Of a stretch of DNA of 6,217 bases, positions 1 through 5,969 are shown in pieces (the first letter of the stretch is position 1; each line of letters opens with the position of its first letter). A program made the position numbers and the translations under genes. The notes under the pieces are model-generated. The model searched no databases and was not told the DNA's origin. It saw only the letters and a program-made list of their open reading frames with translations. This stretch comes from Candidatus Halomonas stercoripullorum (GTDB lineage: Bacteria > Pseudomonadota > Gammaproteobacteria > Pseudomonadales > Halomonadaceae), in assembly GCA_019114645.1 (NCBI GenBank), contig DXFC01000090.1, positions 1 through 6,217 on the forward strand. Reading direction: 5' to 3'.

Positions 1-291
1 GCCGCCGGCGTGCAGTCGGGTAAGGATCAGCTCGATGCCTGAGACACCATGTTCGGGATGGATGTCGATGGGCATGCCACGGCCATTGTCGGCCACCTCG
101 ATACCGCCATCCTCCCGTAGCCGCACGCTGACCTCGCTGGCGTAGCCGGCCAGTGCCTCGTCAACACTGTTGTCGATGACTTCCTGGATCAGATGGTTGG
201 GACGGGTAGTATCGGTATACATGCCGGGGCGCTTGCGCACCGGATCGAGACCGGAAAGAACTTCGATCGAGCTAGCGCTGTACTGTGTCAT
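1..291 (-). CDS. parE: DNA topoisomerase IV subunit B, N-terminal fragment (runs off the left edge)
   Basis: This is the first 97 codons of the ATPase subunit of topoisomerase IV, which with ParC decatenates and relaxes chromosomes after replication. Only the start of the GHKL ATPase domain is present. It opens MTQYSASSIEVLSGLDPVRK and contains RPGMYTDTTRPNHL (residues 21-34), the N-box QEVIDNSVDEA (36-46) with the expected catalytic base Glu37 and Mg-binding Asn41, and the ATP-site motif DNGRGMP (68-74) with Asp68. It ends in ELILTRLHAGG, directly before the ATP-lid region. DPVRKRPGMYTDTTRPNHL and RLHAGG fit ParE better than GyrB, and the yqiA neighbour agrees. The ATG at 289-291 lies at the family start position. 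The ribosome binding site is weak. The gene follows yqiA by 50 bases on the same strand, so co-transcription is likely. The gene is cut by the window, not truncated biologically as far as can be seen. Confidence 0.96.
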   Translation of the reverse strand, partial: MTQYSASSIEVLSGLDPVRKRPGMYTDTTRPNHLIQEVIDNSVDEALAGYASEVSVRLREDGGIEVADNGRGMPIDIHPEHGVSGIELILTRLHAGG

Positions 292-341
292 GCGTCGTCC
301 GTAGCCGTTACAAAAATCGGTAGCACTGGCGGCTAAACTGC

Positions 342-971
342 TCAGCGCGGCTGGCTGGCGATAACTCCTGATGCCAAATGATGCCCGCCATGGGCAAACA
401 CCGCTGGCAGGTGGTCAGCCAATGTACTAAAGCCGTGATCGCCACCCGGCTGGATAAGGGTGCGGGCACCATGGTAAAGCGCATGGGCATCTGCCGGGTC
501 CAGGGTTTCATCGGCGCTGCCCAGCAGCAACAAGTAACGCTGGGGAGATACCTGTCGCGGTGTCAATGCCGCCAGTTCCTCGCCGTGCACCGCCTCCACG
601 GTAAAGTGCTCGCCGCTGTACTCATTGACGAAGGCTTCACCCAGCCACTGAGTCACCAGCCGCGCAGGGCGCACCGCCGGATTGATCAACACCGCTGCCA
701 GGTCATGGCGTTCGGCCAGGCAGGTCACCAAAAAGCCACCCATGGAGCTGCCGACCAGCAGTGGGTTCGGTCCCAGCTCAGCCAATTGCGCCTCGGCCAA
801 GCGCAAGGCCGCCAACGGCCGGTGTGACAATTGCGGCGTGGCGCAGGGCAGTGCCAGCGCCGCGCAGGCCTCGCGTATCAAGGCCGACTTGGGCGAGCCA
901 TAACCACTGTTGAAGCCATGCAGGTAGAGCACACCGCTCGCCTGCACCGGCGAGAGCGGAGCACTCAGCAT
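342..971 (-). CDS. yqiA: YqiA-family alpha/beta-hydrolase esterase
   Basis: This is a 209-residue protein of the YqiA/UPF0227 family: small cytoplasmic alpha/beta-hydrolases with esterase activity on short acyl esters in E. coli (about 193 residues there); the natural substrate is unknown. Visible family marks are the oxyanion-side YLHGFNS (residues 16-22), the nucleophile elbow GSSMG (74-78, Ser76), the conserved INPAVRP (96-102), the acid loop GSADETLD with Asp154, and the catalytic histidine in GGDHGFS (His179). All three triad residues are present, so it should be active. It reads towards parE, the E. coli gene order. Start choice: an ATG at 969-971 is used. A TTG two codons upstream (975-977) would give 211 residues, and neither has a good Shine-Dalgarno. 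A LexA-like box lies 10 bases upstream. pgi ends 72 bases upstream on the same strand with no terminator visible, so read-through from pgi is possible. Confidence 0.92.
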   Translation of the reverse strand: MLSAPLSPVQASGVLYLHGFNSGYGSPKSALIREACAALALPCATPQLSHRPLAALRLAEAQLAELGPNPLLVGSSMGGFLVTCLAERHDLAAVLINPAVRPARLVTQWLGEAFVNEYSGEHFTVEAVHGEELAALTPRQVSPQRYLLLLGSADETLDPADAHALYHGARTLIQPGGDHGFSTLADHLPAVFAHGGHHLASGVIASQPR

Positions 972-981
972 ACCCAATAAA

Positions 982-997
982 CTGTATACATTGCCAG
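982..997. promoter_or_regulatory. LexA (SOS) box-like sequence upstream of yqiA
   Basis: CTGTATACATTGCCAG has the CTG-N10-CAG frame of gammaproteobacterial LexA operators. It matches the consensus CTGTATATATATACAG at 12 of 16 positions. The left half is perfect (CTGTATA); the right half is poor apart from the terminal CAG and its preceding C. The site ends 10 bases before the yqiA ATG, where a bound repressor would block initiation on the minus strand. A TATACA hexamer on the minus strand lies inside it, but no good -35 box accompanies it. A chance match is quite possible. Confidence 0.25.
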
Positions 998-1043
998 CCC
1001 TTCTCCATTCATCCGACGATCGCGTTCAACGCTCCGCTTGCGG

Positions 1044-2729
1044 TTACGTCTGTCGCTCTGCCTTCCAGACCGCCTCGATCAGCGCCCGGGTCGAGGCATC
1101 CATGGTCTCATGCCCGCGCCCTTCGGCCAGCATGCGCTCGGTCTCGCCGGCAATCTGCTTGCCCAGCTCCACGCCCCACTGGTCGAAGGGGTTGATGCCC
1201 CAAATGGCGGCCTGGACAAATACCTTATGCTCGTATAGGGCAATCAATGCCCCCAGGGTGGCCGGCGTCAGGCGATCCAGCAACAGGGTGCTGGAGGGCT
1301 GATTGCCCCGGTAGCGCTTGTGCCCCGGGCGTTCGCCGGGCTCGTCGATGGCGTCATCACCCAGCATCAGCAGCCGCGACTGGGCAAAGCAGTTGGCCAG
1401 TGTCAGGCGGTGCTGGGCCTGGAGATGGTCACGCGTTGCAGCATCCTCGACATCATCGTAACGCTTGAGCGGCGCAATGAAGTCGCACACCACCGGCTGG
1501 GTACCCTGGTGCAACAGCTGATAGAAGGCGTGCTGGGCATTGGGGCCGAGCTGCCCCCACAGCACCGGACAGGTGGAGTAGCTGACCTCACGCCCATCAT
1601 GGGTGGCCGACTTGCCGTTGGACTCCATCTCGAGCTGCTCAAGGTAAGCGGCAAAGTGCTCCAGGCGGCCGTCATAGGGCAGGATCGAATGCGCCCCGAT
1701 GCCGAGAAAGTTGACGTTCCAGACCCCCGCCAGCGCCAGCAGCACCGGCAGGTTGTCTTCAAGCGGCGTCTCGGCGAAATGGGTGTCCATGGCGTGGGCG
1801 CCGGCCAACAGCTCACGAAAGTTGGCCATGCCAACCACCAGGGCGATAGGCAGGCCAATGGCGCCCCACAGCGAGTAGCGACCGCCCACCCACTCCCAGA
1901 ACAGCAACTGGTTGGCTTCAGCAATGCCCCACTCGCTCATCTTGTCAGGCTTGGCCGAAATACCGATAAAGTGCTGGCGCAGCACCAGATCCTCGCTCAC
2001 GCCCCGGATATCATCCTCGACCAGTCGCGCCATCAGCCAGTCGCGGGCGGTGCGCGCGTTCGACAGTGTATCGATGGTGGTAAAGGACTTCGACGAGAGC
2101 ACAAACAGCGTGGTCTCCGGATTGAAGCGCTTGAGATAATCAGCCAGCTGCGAACCGTCCATGGTCGAGGCAAAATGCACTTCGACATGGTGCGTCACCG
2201 CCGGCCGGTGATCGACCAGCGCACAGGTGACCATCAGCGGGCCGAGATCGGAGCCCCCCACTCCCAGGTTGACCACATCCTCGATCGGCCGCCCGGTGGC
2301 ACCGCGCCACTGCCGTGAATGCAGCCGCTCGACCATGACCGCCATGCGCTCCAGCGACCTGTGCACGCCGGGCACCACATCCTCACCGTCGACCACAAGC
2401 GAGGCATCGGCAGGCAAGCGTAGCGCCGTGTGCAGTGCCGGGCGGTCTTCGCTGACATTGACCCGTTCGCCGCTGAGCAACGCCTGAATACGCTGCGGCA
2501 CCTCGGCTTCACGAGCAAGATCAAGCAACAGGTGGCGTGTGGTATCGGTCCAGCGCTGCTTCGACAGATCCAGGGTCAGCCCCGCTGCCTGCCAGGTAAA
2601 GGCAGCCCCGCGGGACTGATCGGCAAAGAGCTCACGCAGGTGGGTAGTACGCATCTCCCGGGCGTGCTCCTGCAGCTTCCGCCAGGCAGTCGCCTGCTCG
2701 ATGGGCACGTGGTTCAATTCAGGGTTCAT
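1044..2729 (-). CDS. pgi: Glucose-6-phosphate isomerase
   Basis: Phosphoglucose isomerase interconverts glucose-6-phosphate and fructose-6-phosphate in the cytoplasm, at the head of glycolysis and in gluconeogenesis. The 561-residue length fits the family (E. coli 549). Both family signatures are intact: EWVGGRYSLWGAIG (about residues 279-292) and GINPFDQWGVELGK (511-524). Phosphosugar-binding NLGVGGSDLGP (154-164) and SKSFTTIDT (213-221) are present. The expected catalytic residues are Glu369 (MESNGK), His400 (PNAQHAFYQ) and Lys524 (VELGK). One oddity is that the E. coli motif before the histidine reads GTNGQH, whereas here it is GPNAQH. The start is the ATG at 2727-2729, because AAGGAG lies 7 bases upstream and the protein then begins like the family. 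An ATG 27 codons further up (to 2810) would add an arginine-rich tail and overlap the cmoA start, so it is rejected. The gene is divergent from cmoA. Confidence 0.97.
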   Translation of the reverse strand: MNPELNHVPIEQATAWRKLQEHAREMRTTHLRELFADQSRGAAFTWQAAGLTLDLSKQRWTDTTRHLLLDLAREAEVPQRIQALLSGERVNVSEDRPALHTALRLPADASLVVDGEDVVPGVHRSLERMAVMVERLHSRQWRGATGRPIEDVVNLGVGGSDLGPLMVTCALVDHRPAVTHHVEVHFASTMDGSQLADYLKRFNPETTLFVLSSKSFTTIDTLSNARTARDWLMARLVEDDIRGVSEDLVLRQHFIGISAKPDKMSEWGIAEANQLLFWEWVGGRYSLWGAIGLPIALVVGMANFRELLAGAHAMDTHFAETPLEDNLPVLLALAGVWNVNFLGIGAHSILPYDGRLEHFAAYLEQLEMESNGKSATHDGREVSYSTCPVLWGQLGPNAQHAFYQLLHQGTQPVVCDFIAPLKRYDDVEDAATRDHLQAQHRLTLANCFAQSRLLMLGDDAIDEPGERPGHKRYRGNQPSSTLLLDRLTPATLGALIALYEHKVFVQAAIWGINPFDQWGVELGKQIAGETERMLAEGRGHETMDASTRALIEAVWKAERQT

Positions 2730-2808
2730 CACGATTCTCCTTGGCGTCCGTGCAGCCGGCCGACAGCGGGCGTAGAATACCGGCCTGTTCCATGTTATCG
2801 GCATATCC
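2730..2808. promoter_or_regulatory. Divergent pgi / cmoA intergenic region
   Basis: This 79-base spacer must hold the promoter of cmoA-cmoB and probably that of pgi. The best -10-like element for cmoA is TAGAAT at 2773-2778, about 30 bases before the ATG, but no good -35 lies 16-18 bases upstream of it. Read on the other strand the same spot gives TATTCT (2774-2779), a possible -10 for pgi, again with a poor -35. If both are real, the two promoters would overlap back to back. cmoA has no clear Shine-Dalgarno in this spacer. The assignment of a promoter region follows from the gene arrangement; the exact boxes are uncertain. Confidence 0.4.
2737..2742 (-). promoter_or_regulatory. Shine-Dalgarno of pgi (decides the start)
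   Basis: On the minus strand AAGGAG sits 7 bases before the ATG at 2727-2729. This is an almost ideal ribosome binding site. It selects the 561-residue form of PGI over the in-frame ATG 81 bases upstream, which has no comparable site. Confidence 0.85.
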
Positions 2809-3552
2809 ATGAGTGACGCATCTTATCGCGACGCGATCTTTTCCACACCCCTCGACCGGGTCGCGCGCTTCTCTTTCGACGAACGGGTGGTGGCCTGCTT
2901 CCCCGACATGATCCGCCGCTCGGTGCCAGGCTATGGCCAGATTCTGGGCATGCTGGGCCTGATCGCCAATCGCCACCTGCGCCATGGCGCCCACGTCTAC
3001 GACCTGGGCTGTTCGCTGGGGGCCGCCAGCCTGGCGCTGGCAGGGCAGCTAGCGCCGGATGCCTTCCGCCTCACCGCGGTGGATATCTCGCCGGCCATGG
3101 TCGAACGTGCCCGGGAAACCCTGGCTGTCGAGTGCCCCGGGCACGCCATCGAGGTCATCGAAGGCGATATCAGCACCCTCGATTATCAACCCTCGGGCAT
3201 GGTGATTCTCAACTTCACCCTGCAGTTTCTTCCGCCGGAAAAACGCGAAGCCCTGCTGGCCCGGCTCTACACCGCGCTGGAGCCAGGCGGCGTGCTGATC
3301 CTCTCGGAAAAAACCGTCGACCTCGACGAGCGCGACAACGCCTGGCGGGTAGAGCGCTATCACGACTTCAAGCGCGCCAACGGATACAGCGACCTGGAGA
3401 TCAGCCAGAAGCGTACCGCCCTGGAAAATGTCCTGGTACCGGACACCCTGGAAGTCCACCATGCGCGCCTCGCCCGGGCCGGCTTTGCGCGCTCGCTGAC
3501 CTGGTTCCAGTACCTCAACTTCGCCTCAATGATCGCATTCAAGGAGACCTGA
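2809..3552 (+). CDS. cmoA: Carboxy-S-adenosyl-L-methionine synthase CmoA
   Basis: CmoA converts S-adenosylmethionine and prephenate into carboxy-SAM (Cx-SAM), with loss of phenylpyruvate and water. Cx-SAM is the donor for cmo5U34 formation in tRNA. The 247-residue length equals the E. coli protein. It has a Rossmann methyltransferase fold: motif I VYDLGCSLGAAS (63-74), the acidic residue ending strand 2 (Asp92 in AVDIS), the family-specific ILNFTLQFLPPEKR (133-146), LEPGGVLILSEK (157-168), and the signature DFKRANGYSDLEISQKR (186-202). Arg202 corresponds by motif to E. coli Arg199, which holds the carboxylate of Cx-SAM. The ATG start puts the N-terminus (ARFSFDERVVACFPDMIRRS) in the usual place, though no strong ribosome binding site is seen. 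It is followed after one base by cmoB in an evident operon and is divergent from pgi. Confidence 0.96.
   Translation: MSDASYRDAIFSTPLDRVARFSFDERVVACFPDMIRRSVPGYGQILGMLGLIANRHLRHGAHVYDLGCSLGAASLALAGQLAPDAFRLTAVDISPAMVERARETLAVECPGHAIEVIEGDISTLDYQPSGMVILNFTLQFLPPEKREALLARLYTALEPGGVLILSEKTVDLDERDNAWRVERYHDFKRANGYSDLEISQKRTALENVLVPDTLEVHHARLARAGFARSLTWFQYLNFASMIAFKET
3541..3546 (+). promoter_or_regulatory. Shine-Dalgarno of cmoB inside the cmoA 3' end
   Basis: AAGGAG, formed by the Lys and Glu codons just before the end of cmoA, lies 7 bases before the GTG at 3554-3556. It supports that GTG as the cmoB start and suggests coupled translation of the two frames. Confidence 0.8.
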
Positions 3553-3553
3553 G

Positions 3554-4546
3554 GTGGCCATTCCCGAATCCCAGCGTCCACTCTATCGCGCCTTTATCGA
3601 CCAGGGCCTGGAGGCCTGGCTGGCGCGCCTGCCCGACCAGCTGGCGCGTGGCCTTGACCGCAAGCGCCACGGCGACCTGCCCGCCTGGGAGAAGGCGGTG
3701 GCCAAACTTCCCACCCTGCCCGAAGCGCGCCAGGTGGACTTGAACAACGCTACCGTTACGGTCGAGTGCATGCTCCGCGACAGCCAGCGGCGCCAATGCG
3801 AGAACCTGCTGCGCAAGCTGGCGCCATGGCGCAAGGGGCCCTACCGGCTGGCCGGCATTCATATCGATACCGAATGGCGTTCCGACTGGAAGTGGCAGCG
3901 AGTGGCCCCGCACCTGGCACCGCTTGACGGTCGGCGGGTACTCGACGTTGGCGGCGGCAGCGGCTACCACGCCTGGCGCATGGCCGGTGCCGGCGCCGCC
4001 TTCGTGCTGGTCATCGACCCCTCGCCACGCTTCTACTATCAGTTTCAGGCGTTGCGCCACTTCGTCGGTAACGCGGACGGGGGGCGCACTCACTTTCTGC
4101 CGGTGGGCATCGAAGACGTGCCCGAACAGCTCGCCTTCTTCGATACCGTGTTCTCCATGGGGGTGCTGTATCACCGCCCCTCGCCATTGGAGCATCTACT
4201 CCAACTCAAGGACGCCTTGCGCCCAGGCGGCGAACTGGTACTTGAGACCCTGGTGGTGGAGGGTGACGCCACCACCGTACTACTGCCCGGTGAGCGCTAC
4301 GCCGCCATGCCCAACGTCTACTTCCTGCCCTCGTCAGCGGCGCTGTGCCAGTGGCTGGCACGCTGCGGCTTCGACAATGTGCGGGTGGTGGACGAAGCGC
4401 CCACTATCCTCGACGAGCAACGCAGTACCGAGTGGATGACCTTCCAGTCGCTGGCGGATTTTCTCGACCCCGACGACTCCACGCGTACCCGTGAAGGCTA
4501 CCCCGCGCCACGTCGCGCCGTGATTATTGCCAACAAGCCCCGCTAG
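3554..4546 (+). CDS. cmoB: tRNA U34 carboxymethyltransferase CmoB
   Basis: CmoB transfers the carboxymethyl group of Cx-SAM to 5-hydroxyuridine at position 34, giving 5-oxyacetyluridine (cmo5U), which widens wobble decoding of four-codon boxes. The 330-residue length is close to E. coli (323). The start is a GTG (3554-3556) with AAGGAG 7 bases upstream, one base after the cmoA stop. The N-terminal part holds RKLAPWRKGPY (87-97), with Lys94 matching E. coli Lys91, the Cx-SAM carboxylate ligand. Then follow IDTEWRSDWKWQRV (104-117), the SAM loop VLDVGGGSGYHAWRM (129-143), FSMGVLYHRPSPLEHLLQLK (200-219; Tyr206 matches E. coli Tyr200), GELVLETLV (226-234) and GYPAPRRAV (315-323; Arg321 matches Arg315). 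The glycine loop has DVGGGSG where E. coli has DVGCGSG, a mild change. The stop overlaps the stop of the convergent metallopeptidase gene. Correspondences to E. coli residues come from remembered alignments. Confidence 0.96.
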   Translation: MAIPESQRPLYRAFIDQGLEAWLARLPDQLARGLDRKRHGDLPAWEKAVAKLPTLPEARQVDLNNATVTVECMLRDSQRRQCENLLRKLAPWRKGPYRLAGIHIDTEWRSDWKWQRVAPHLAPLDGRRVLDVGGGSGYHAWRMAGAGAAFVLVIDPSPRFYYQFQALRHFVGNADGGRTHFLPVGIEDVPEQLAFFDTVFSMGVLYHRPSPLEHLLQLKDALRPGGELVLETLVVEGDATTVLLPGERYAAMPNVYFLPSSAALCQWLARCGFDNVRVVDEAPTILDEQRSTEWMTFQSLADFLDPDDSTRTREGYPAPRRAVIIANKPR

Positions 4547-5217
4547 CGCCTCAAGATCACCAGCCAGCGGCCCAGGTTGAGAATGCTGGCCAGTGAAGCG
4601 GCCACATAGGTAAAAGCACAGGCGGTCAGCACATGCCGTGCGCCGGTCATGTCGTAGGGCGGCACATACTCCTTGAGCAGGGGCAAGGCACGGTTGAAAC
4701 TGGCATCGAACTCCACCGGCAGCGTGACTAGATGCACCACGGCGGCCGTCCCGAAGCTGATGACCGCCGCCACGACCACGATGGCCATGCCACCCGGCAG
4801 GCGGGTCAAAATGAACAGAAAGGGCGCGGCCATCATCAGCAGCGCACCCAGCTTCTCCGCCCGCATCGCTACGCCCACCATGCGCGAGCGGGCCGCCAAT
4901 GGCGCGTAGCCTTCATGGTGCTGAATGGCGTGTCCGACTTCGTGAGCCGCTACGGTCACCGCCGTCAACGAACGGCCTGCGTAATTTTCACGTGAAAGAC
5001 GTACCCGGCGGGCCTGGGGGTCGTAATGATCGCCGTGTTCGCTCACTTCCACCTCGACCCCTTCGATGCCCAACCGCCGCAGCAAGTGATCCGCCAGCTC
5101 GGCCCCGGTACCGGGATAATCATCGCGACCGCGTGAGTGACGCGCCAACACCCACTTGGCCCACAGGTTGGGCAGTATGAAAATGGCCAGCAGCAGAATA
5201 ATCACAACAACGATCAT
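4543..5217 (-). CDS. YugP-type membrane zinc metallopeptidase (Zn_peptidase_2 family)
   Basis: This is a 224-residue membrane protein of the neutral zinc metallopeptidase family typified by Bacillus YugP (PF04298, about 225 residues). It has an N-terminal membrane segment (residues 1-15, continuing to about 24) and a short domain with DYPGTGAELADHLLRRLGI (33-51). The zinc motif HEVGHAIQH lies at 92-100, with ligands His92 and His96 and catalytic Glu93. The family motif LPVEFDASFNRAL (166-178) probably gives the third ligand, Glu169. Further hydrophobic segments are at about 124-140, 144-165 and 196-216. All active-site residues are present, so a working peptidase is expected; substrates of the family are poorly known. 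A weak promoter overlaps a dyad upstream, and the preceding minus-strand gene ends in a terminator, so it is probably transcribed alone. The ribosome binding site is weak. Its TAG shares bases with the TAG of cmoB. Confidence 0.9.
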   Translation of the reverse strand: MIVVVIILLLAIFILPNLWAKWVLARHSRGRDDYPGTGAELADHLLRRLGIEGVEVEVSEHGDHYDPQARRVRLSRENYAGRSLTAVTVAAHEVGHAIQHHEGYAPLAARSRMVGVAMRAEKLGALLMMAAPFLFILTRLPGGMAIVVVAAVISFGTAAVVHLVTLPVEFDASFNRALPLLKEYVPPYDMTGARHVLTACAFTYVAASLASILNLGRWLVILRR

Positions 5218-5232
5218 GGCGTATAGCGTCTC

Positions 5233-5281
5233 GCTGAAAAGATAAGCGGTTGGCGGATAAGGTCAGAGTACCGCTTTCAGC
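5233..5281. repeat. Interrupted inverted repeat upstream of the metallopeptidase gene
   Basis: The left arm GCTGAA (5233-5238) plus AGCGGT (5245-5250) is complementary to the right arm ACCGCTTTCAGC (5270-5281). A six-base interruption, AAGATA, lies in the left arm, and a 19-base loop separates the arms. The twelve matched bases look more than random. The element overlaps the suspected promoter of the metallopeptidase gene and could be an operator or a leader hairpin. No regulator can be named. Confidence 0.35.
5239..5266 (-). promoter_or_regulatory. Possible sigma-70-type promoter of the metallopeptidase gene
   Basis: Read on the minus strand, CTGACC (5261-5266, 4 of 6 to TTGACA) and TATCTT (5239-5244, 4 of 6 to TATAAT) are separated by 16 bases. 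Transcription would begin about 15 bases before the ATG at 5215-5217. The -10 hexamer coincides exactly with the six-base interruption of the inverted repeat described here. Both boxes are mediocre. Confidence 0.3.
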
Positions 5282-5300
5282 ACCGAACGTCGCGTCCCCC

Positions 5301-5337
5301 AAACGACACTGCCCCGACCTGATGGCCGGGGCAGTGT
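5301..5337 (-). terminator. Hairpin terminator downstream of the Ntn-hydrolase gene
   Basis: A perfect 11-base-pair stem, ACACTGCCCCG (5306-5316) with CGGGGCAGTGT (5327-5337), encloses a 10-base loop. It lies 19 bases past the stop of the minus-strand Ntn-hydrolase gene and before the metallopeptidase promoter. On the minus strand only CGTTTG follows, so the U tract is short and termination may be incomplete or factor-assisted. The position between two same-strand genes supports a terminator separating them. Confidence 0.65.
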
Positions 5338-5356
5338 GTCGATCTGCAAGGGAACC

Positions 5357-5839
5357 TCAAGCCGTAGCGGACTCGCCCTCGACAACATGCATCAGCGTCT
5401 CGAAGGCCACTCCCGCCTTGAGCGCAGGCTCCACCGATTGCACCTTGCCACCGCTGTCGTGGTCACGGGTCATGGCGTACTCCACCGCCTCGACGGCGCT
5501 CTTGCCGTGGTCGATGGCCGCAAGTGCCCACTTCCAGCCGGTACCATAGGCCACCGGCCCCTTGACCGGAATACGCACCAGCTTGTTAAACATCTCGAAG
5601 ACCCCATCGGGGCCGGCGATAATCATTTCCACCCGCGACACATGCGGCTTGTCGTTACGCGGTGCACCGGCATTGAGCCACTCCAGAACCTCCCACCATT
5701 CCTGCTGCTCGCCAGCGAAGGCGACCCACTCGCCGTTATCGAGCTGGAAGAGTTTCTGCGCATGGTTATAGGTCGAGCCATTGACACTGATCAGCGAATC
5801 CGTCGCCAGCGTAGTCCCATCCCATACGATTGTGGTCAT
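5357..5839 (-). CDS. Stand-alone HslV/proteasome-like Ntn hydrolase
   Basis: This is a 160-residue protein resembling the HslV / 20S proteasome beta fold. It starts MTTIVWDGTTLATDS; removal of Met would expose Thr2 as the N-terminal nucleophile, as in HslV (MTTIVSV...). Asp14 and Lys29 (AQKLFQL) sit near the expected Asp17 and Lys33 of the catalytic set. WVAFAG (38-43) matches the HslV AGFAG strand, and AYGTGWKWALAAIDHG (97-112) matches the GSGG helix region. SAVEAVEYAMTRDHDSGG (114-131) resembles the usual C-terminal helix and end. HslV is about 175 residues, so this is slightly short. Similar small proteins are known from phages and scattered in proteobacterial chromosomes; function and substrate are unknown. 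No HslU-like ATPase is in the window. A good ribosome site (AGAGGTG, GAGG core 6 bases before ATG) supports the start. The upstream spacer (5840-5969) shows only weak promoter-like hexamers, TTGCCC and TCTTAC. The gene is followed by a hairpin terminator. Confidence 0.75.
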   Translation of the reverse strand: MTTIVWDGTTLATDSLISVNGSTYNHAQKLFQLDNGEWVAFAGEQQEWWEVLEWLNAGAPRNDKPHVSRVEMIIAGPDGVFEMFNKLVRIPVKGPVAYGTGWKWALAAIDHGKSAVEAVEYAMTRDHDSGGKVQSVEPALKAGVAFETLMHVVEGESATA

Positions 5840-5969
5840 CTAGCACCTCTCTGCTTCGAACCGGGCCTCACCGACAATTCATGAGTCCCCTAAGTAAGAT
5901 TGAGGCGCAGACTATGGGGCAAAATTGCAAGAAATCGTCACCCGAACCGAAAGAATTGTAACCACACCC

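Noticed and set aside
778..1008. A 76-codon minus-strand frame overlapping the yqiA start
   Set aside because: It is out of frame with yqiA and largely inside it; the yqiA frame carries the conserved YLHGFNS and GSSMG motifs.
1011..1046. A possible terminator hairpin after pgi (CCGCAAGCGG)
   Set aside because: The stem is only four base pairs with a two-base loop and no T run follows, so it does not support a terminator.
1320..2318. A long plus-strand open frame of 332 codons opposite pgi
   Set aside because: It is fully antisense to an unmistakable, intact pgi. The product is rich in Arg, Gln, His and Gly with no recognisable domain, as expected for a GC-rich shadow frame.
2730..2810. A 27-residue N-terminal extension of PGI from the upstream ATG
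   Set aside because: The extension is arginine-rich and not family-like, would overlap the start of divergent cmoA, and lacks the strong ribosome site that precedes the ATG at 2727-2729.
3539..4195. A minus-strand frame of 218 codons opposite cmoB
   Set aside because: It lies wholly across cmoA-cmoB, whose motifs are complete, and its product resembles no family I know.
5851..5870. TTCGAACC on the plus strand (GGTTCGAA on the minus strand), reminiscent of a tRNA T-arm or an attachment site
   Set aside because: The flanking bases do not form the five-pair T stem, and no acceptor, D or anticodon arms are nearby. It is a chance match in the spacer.
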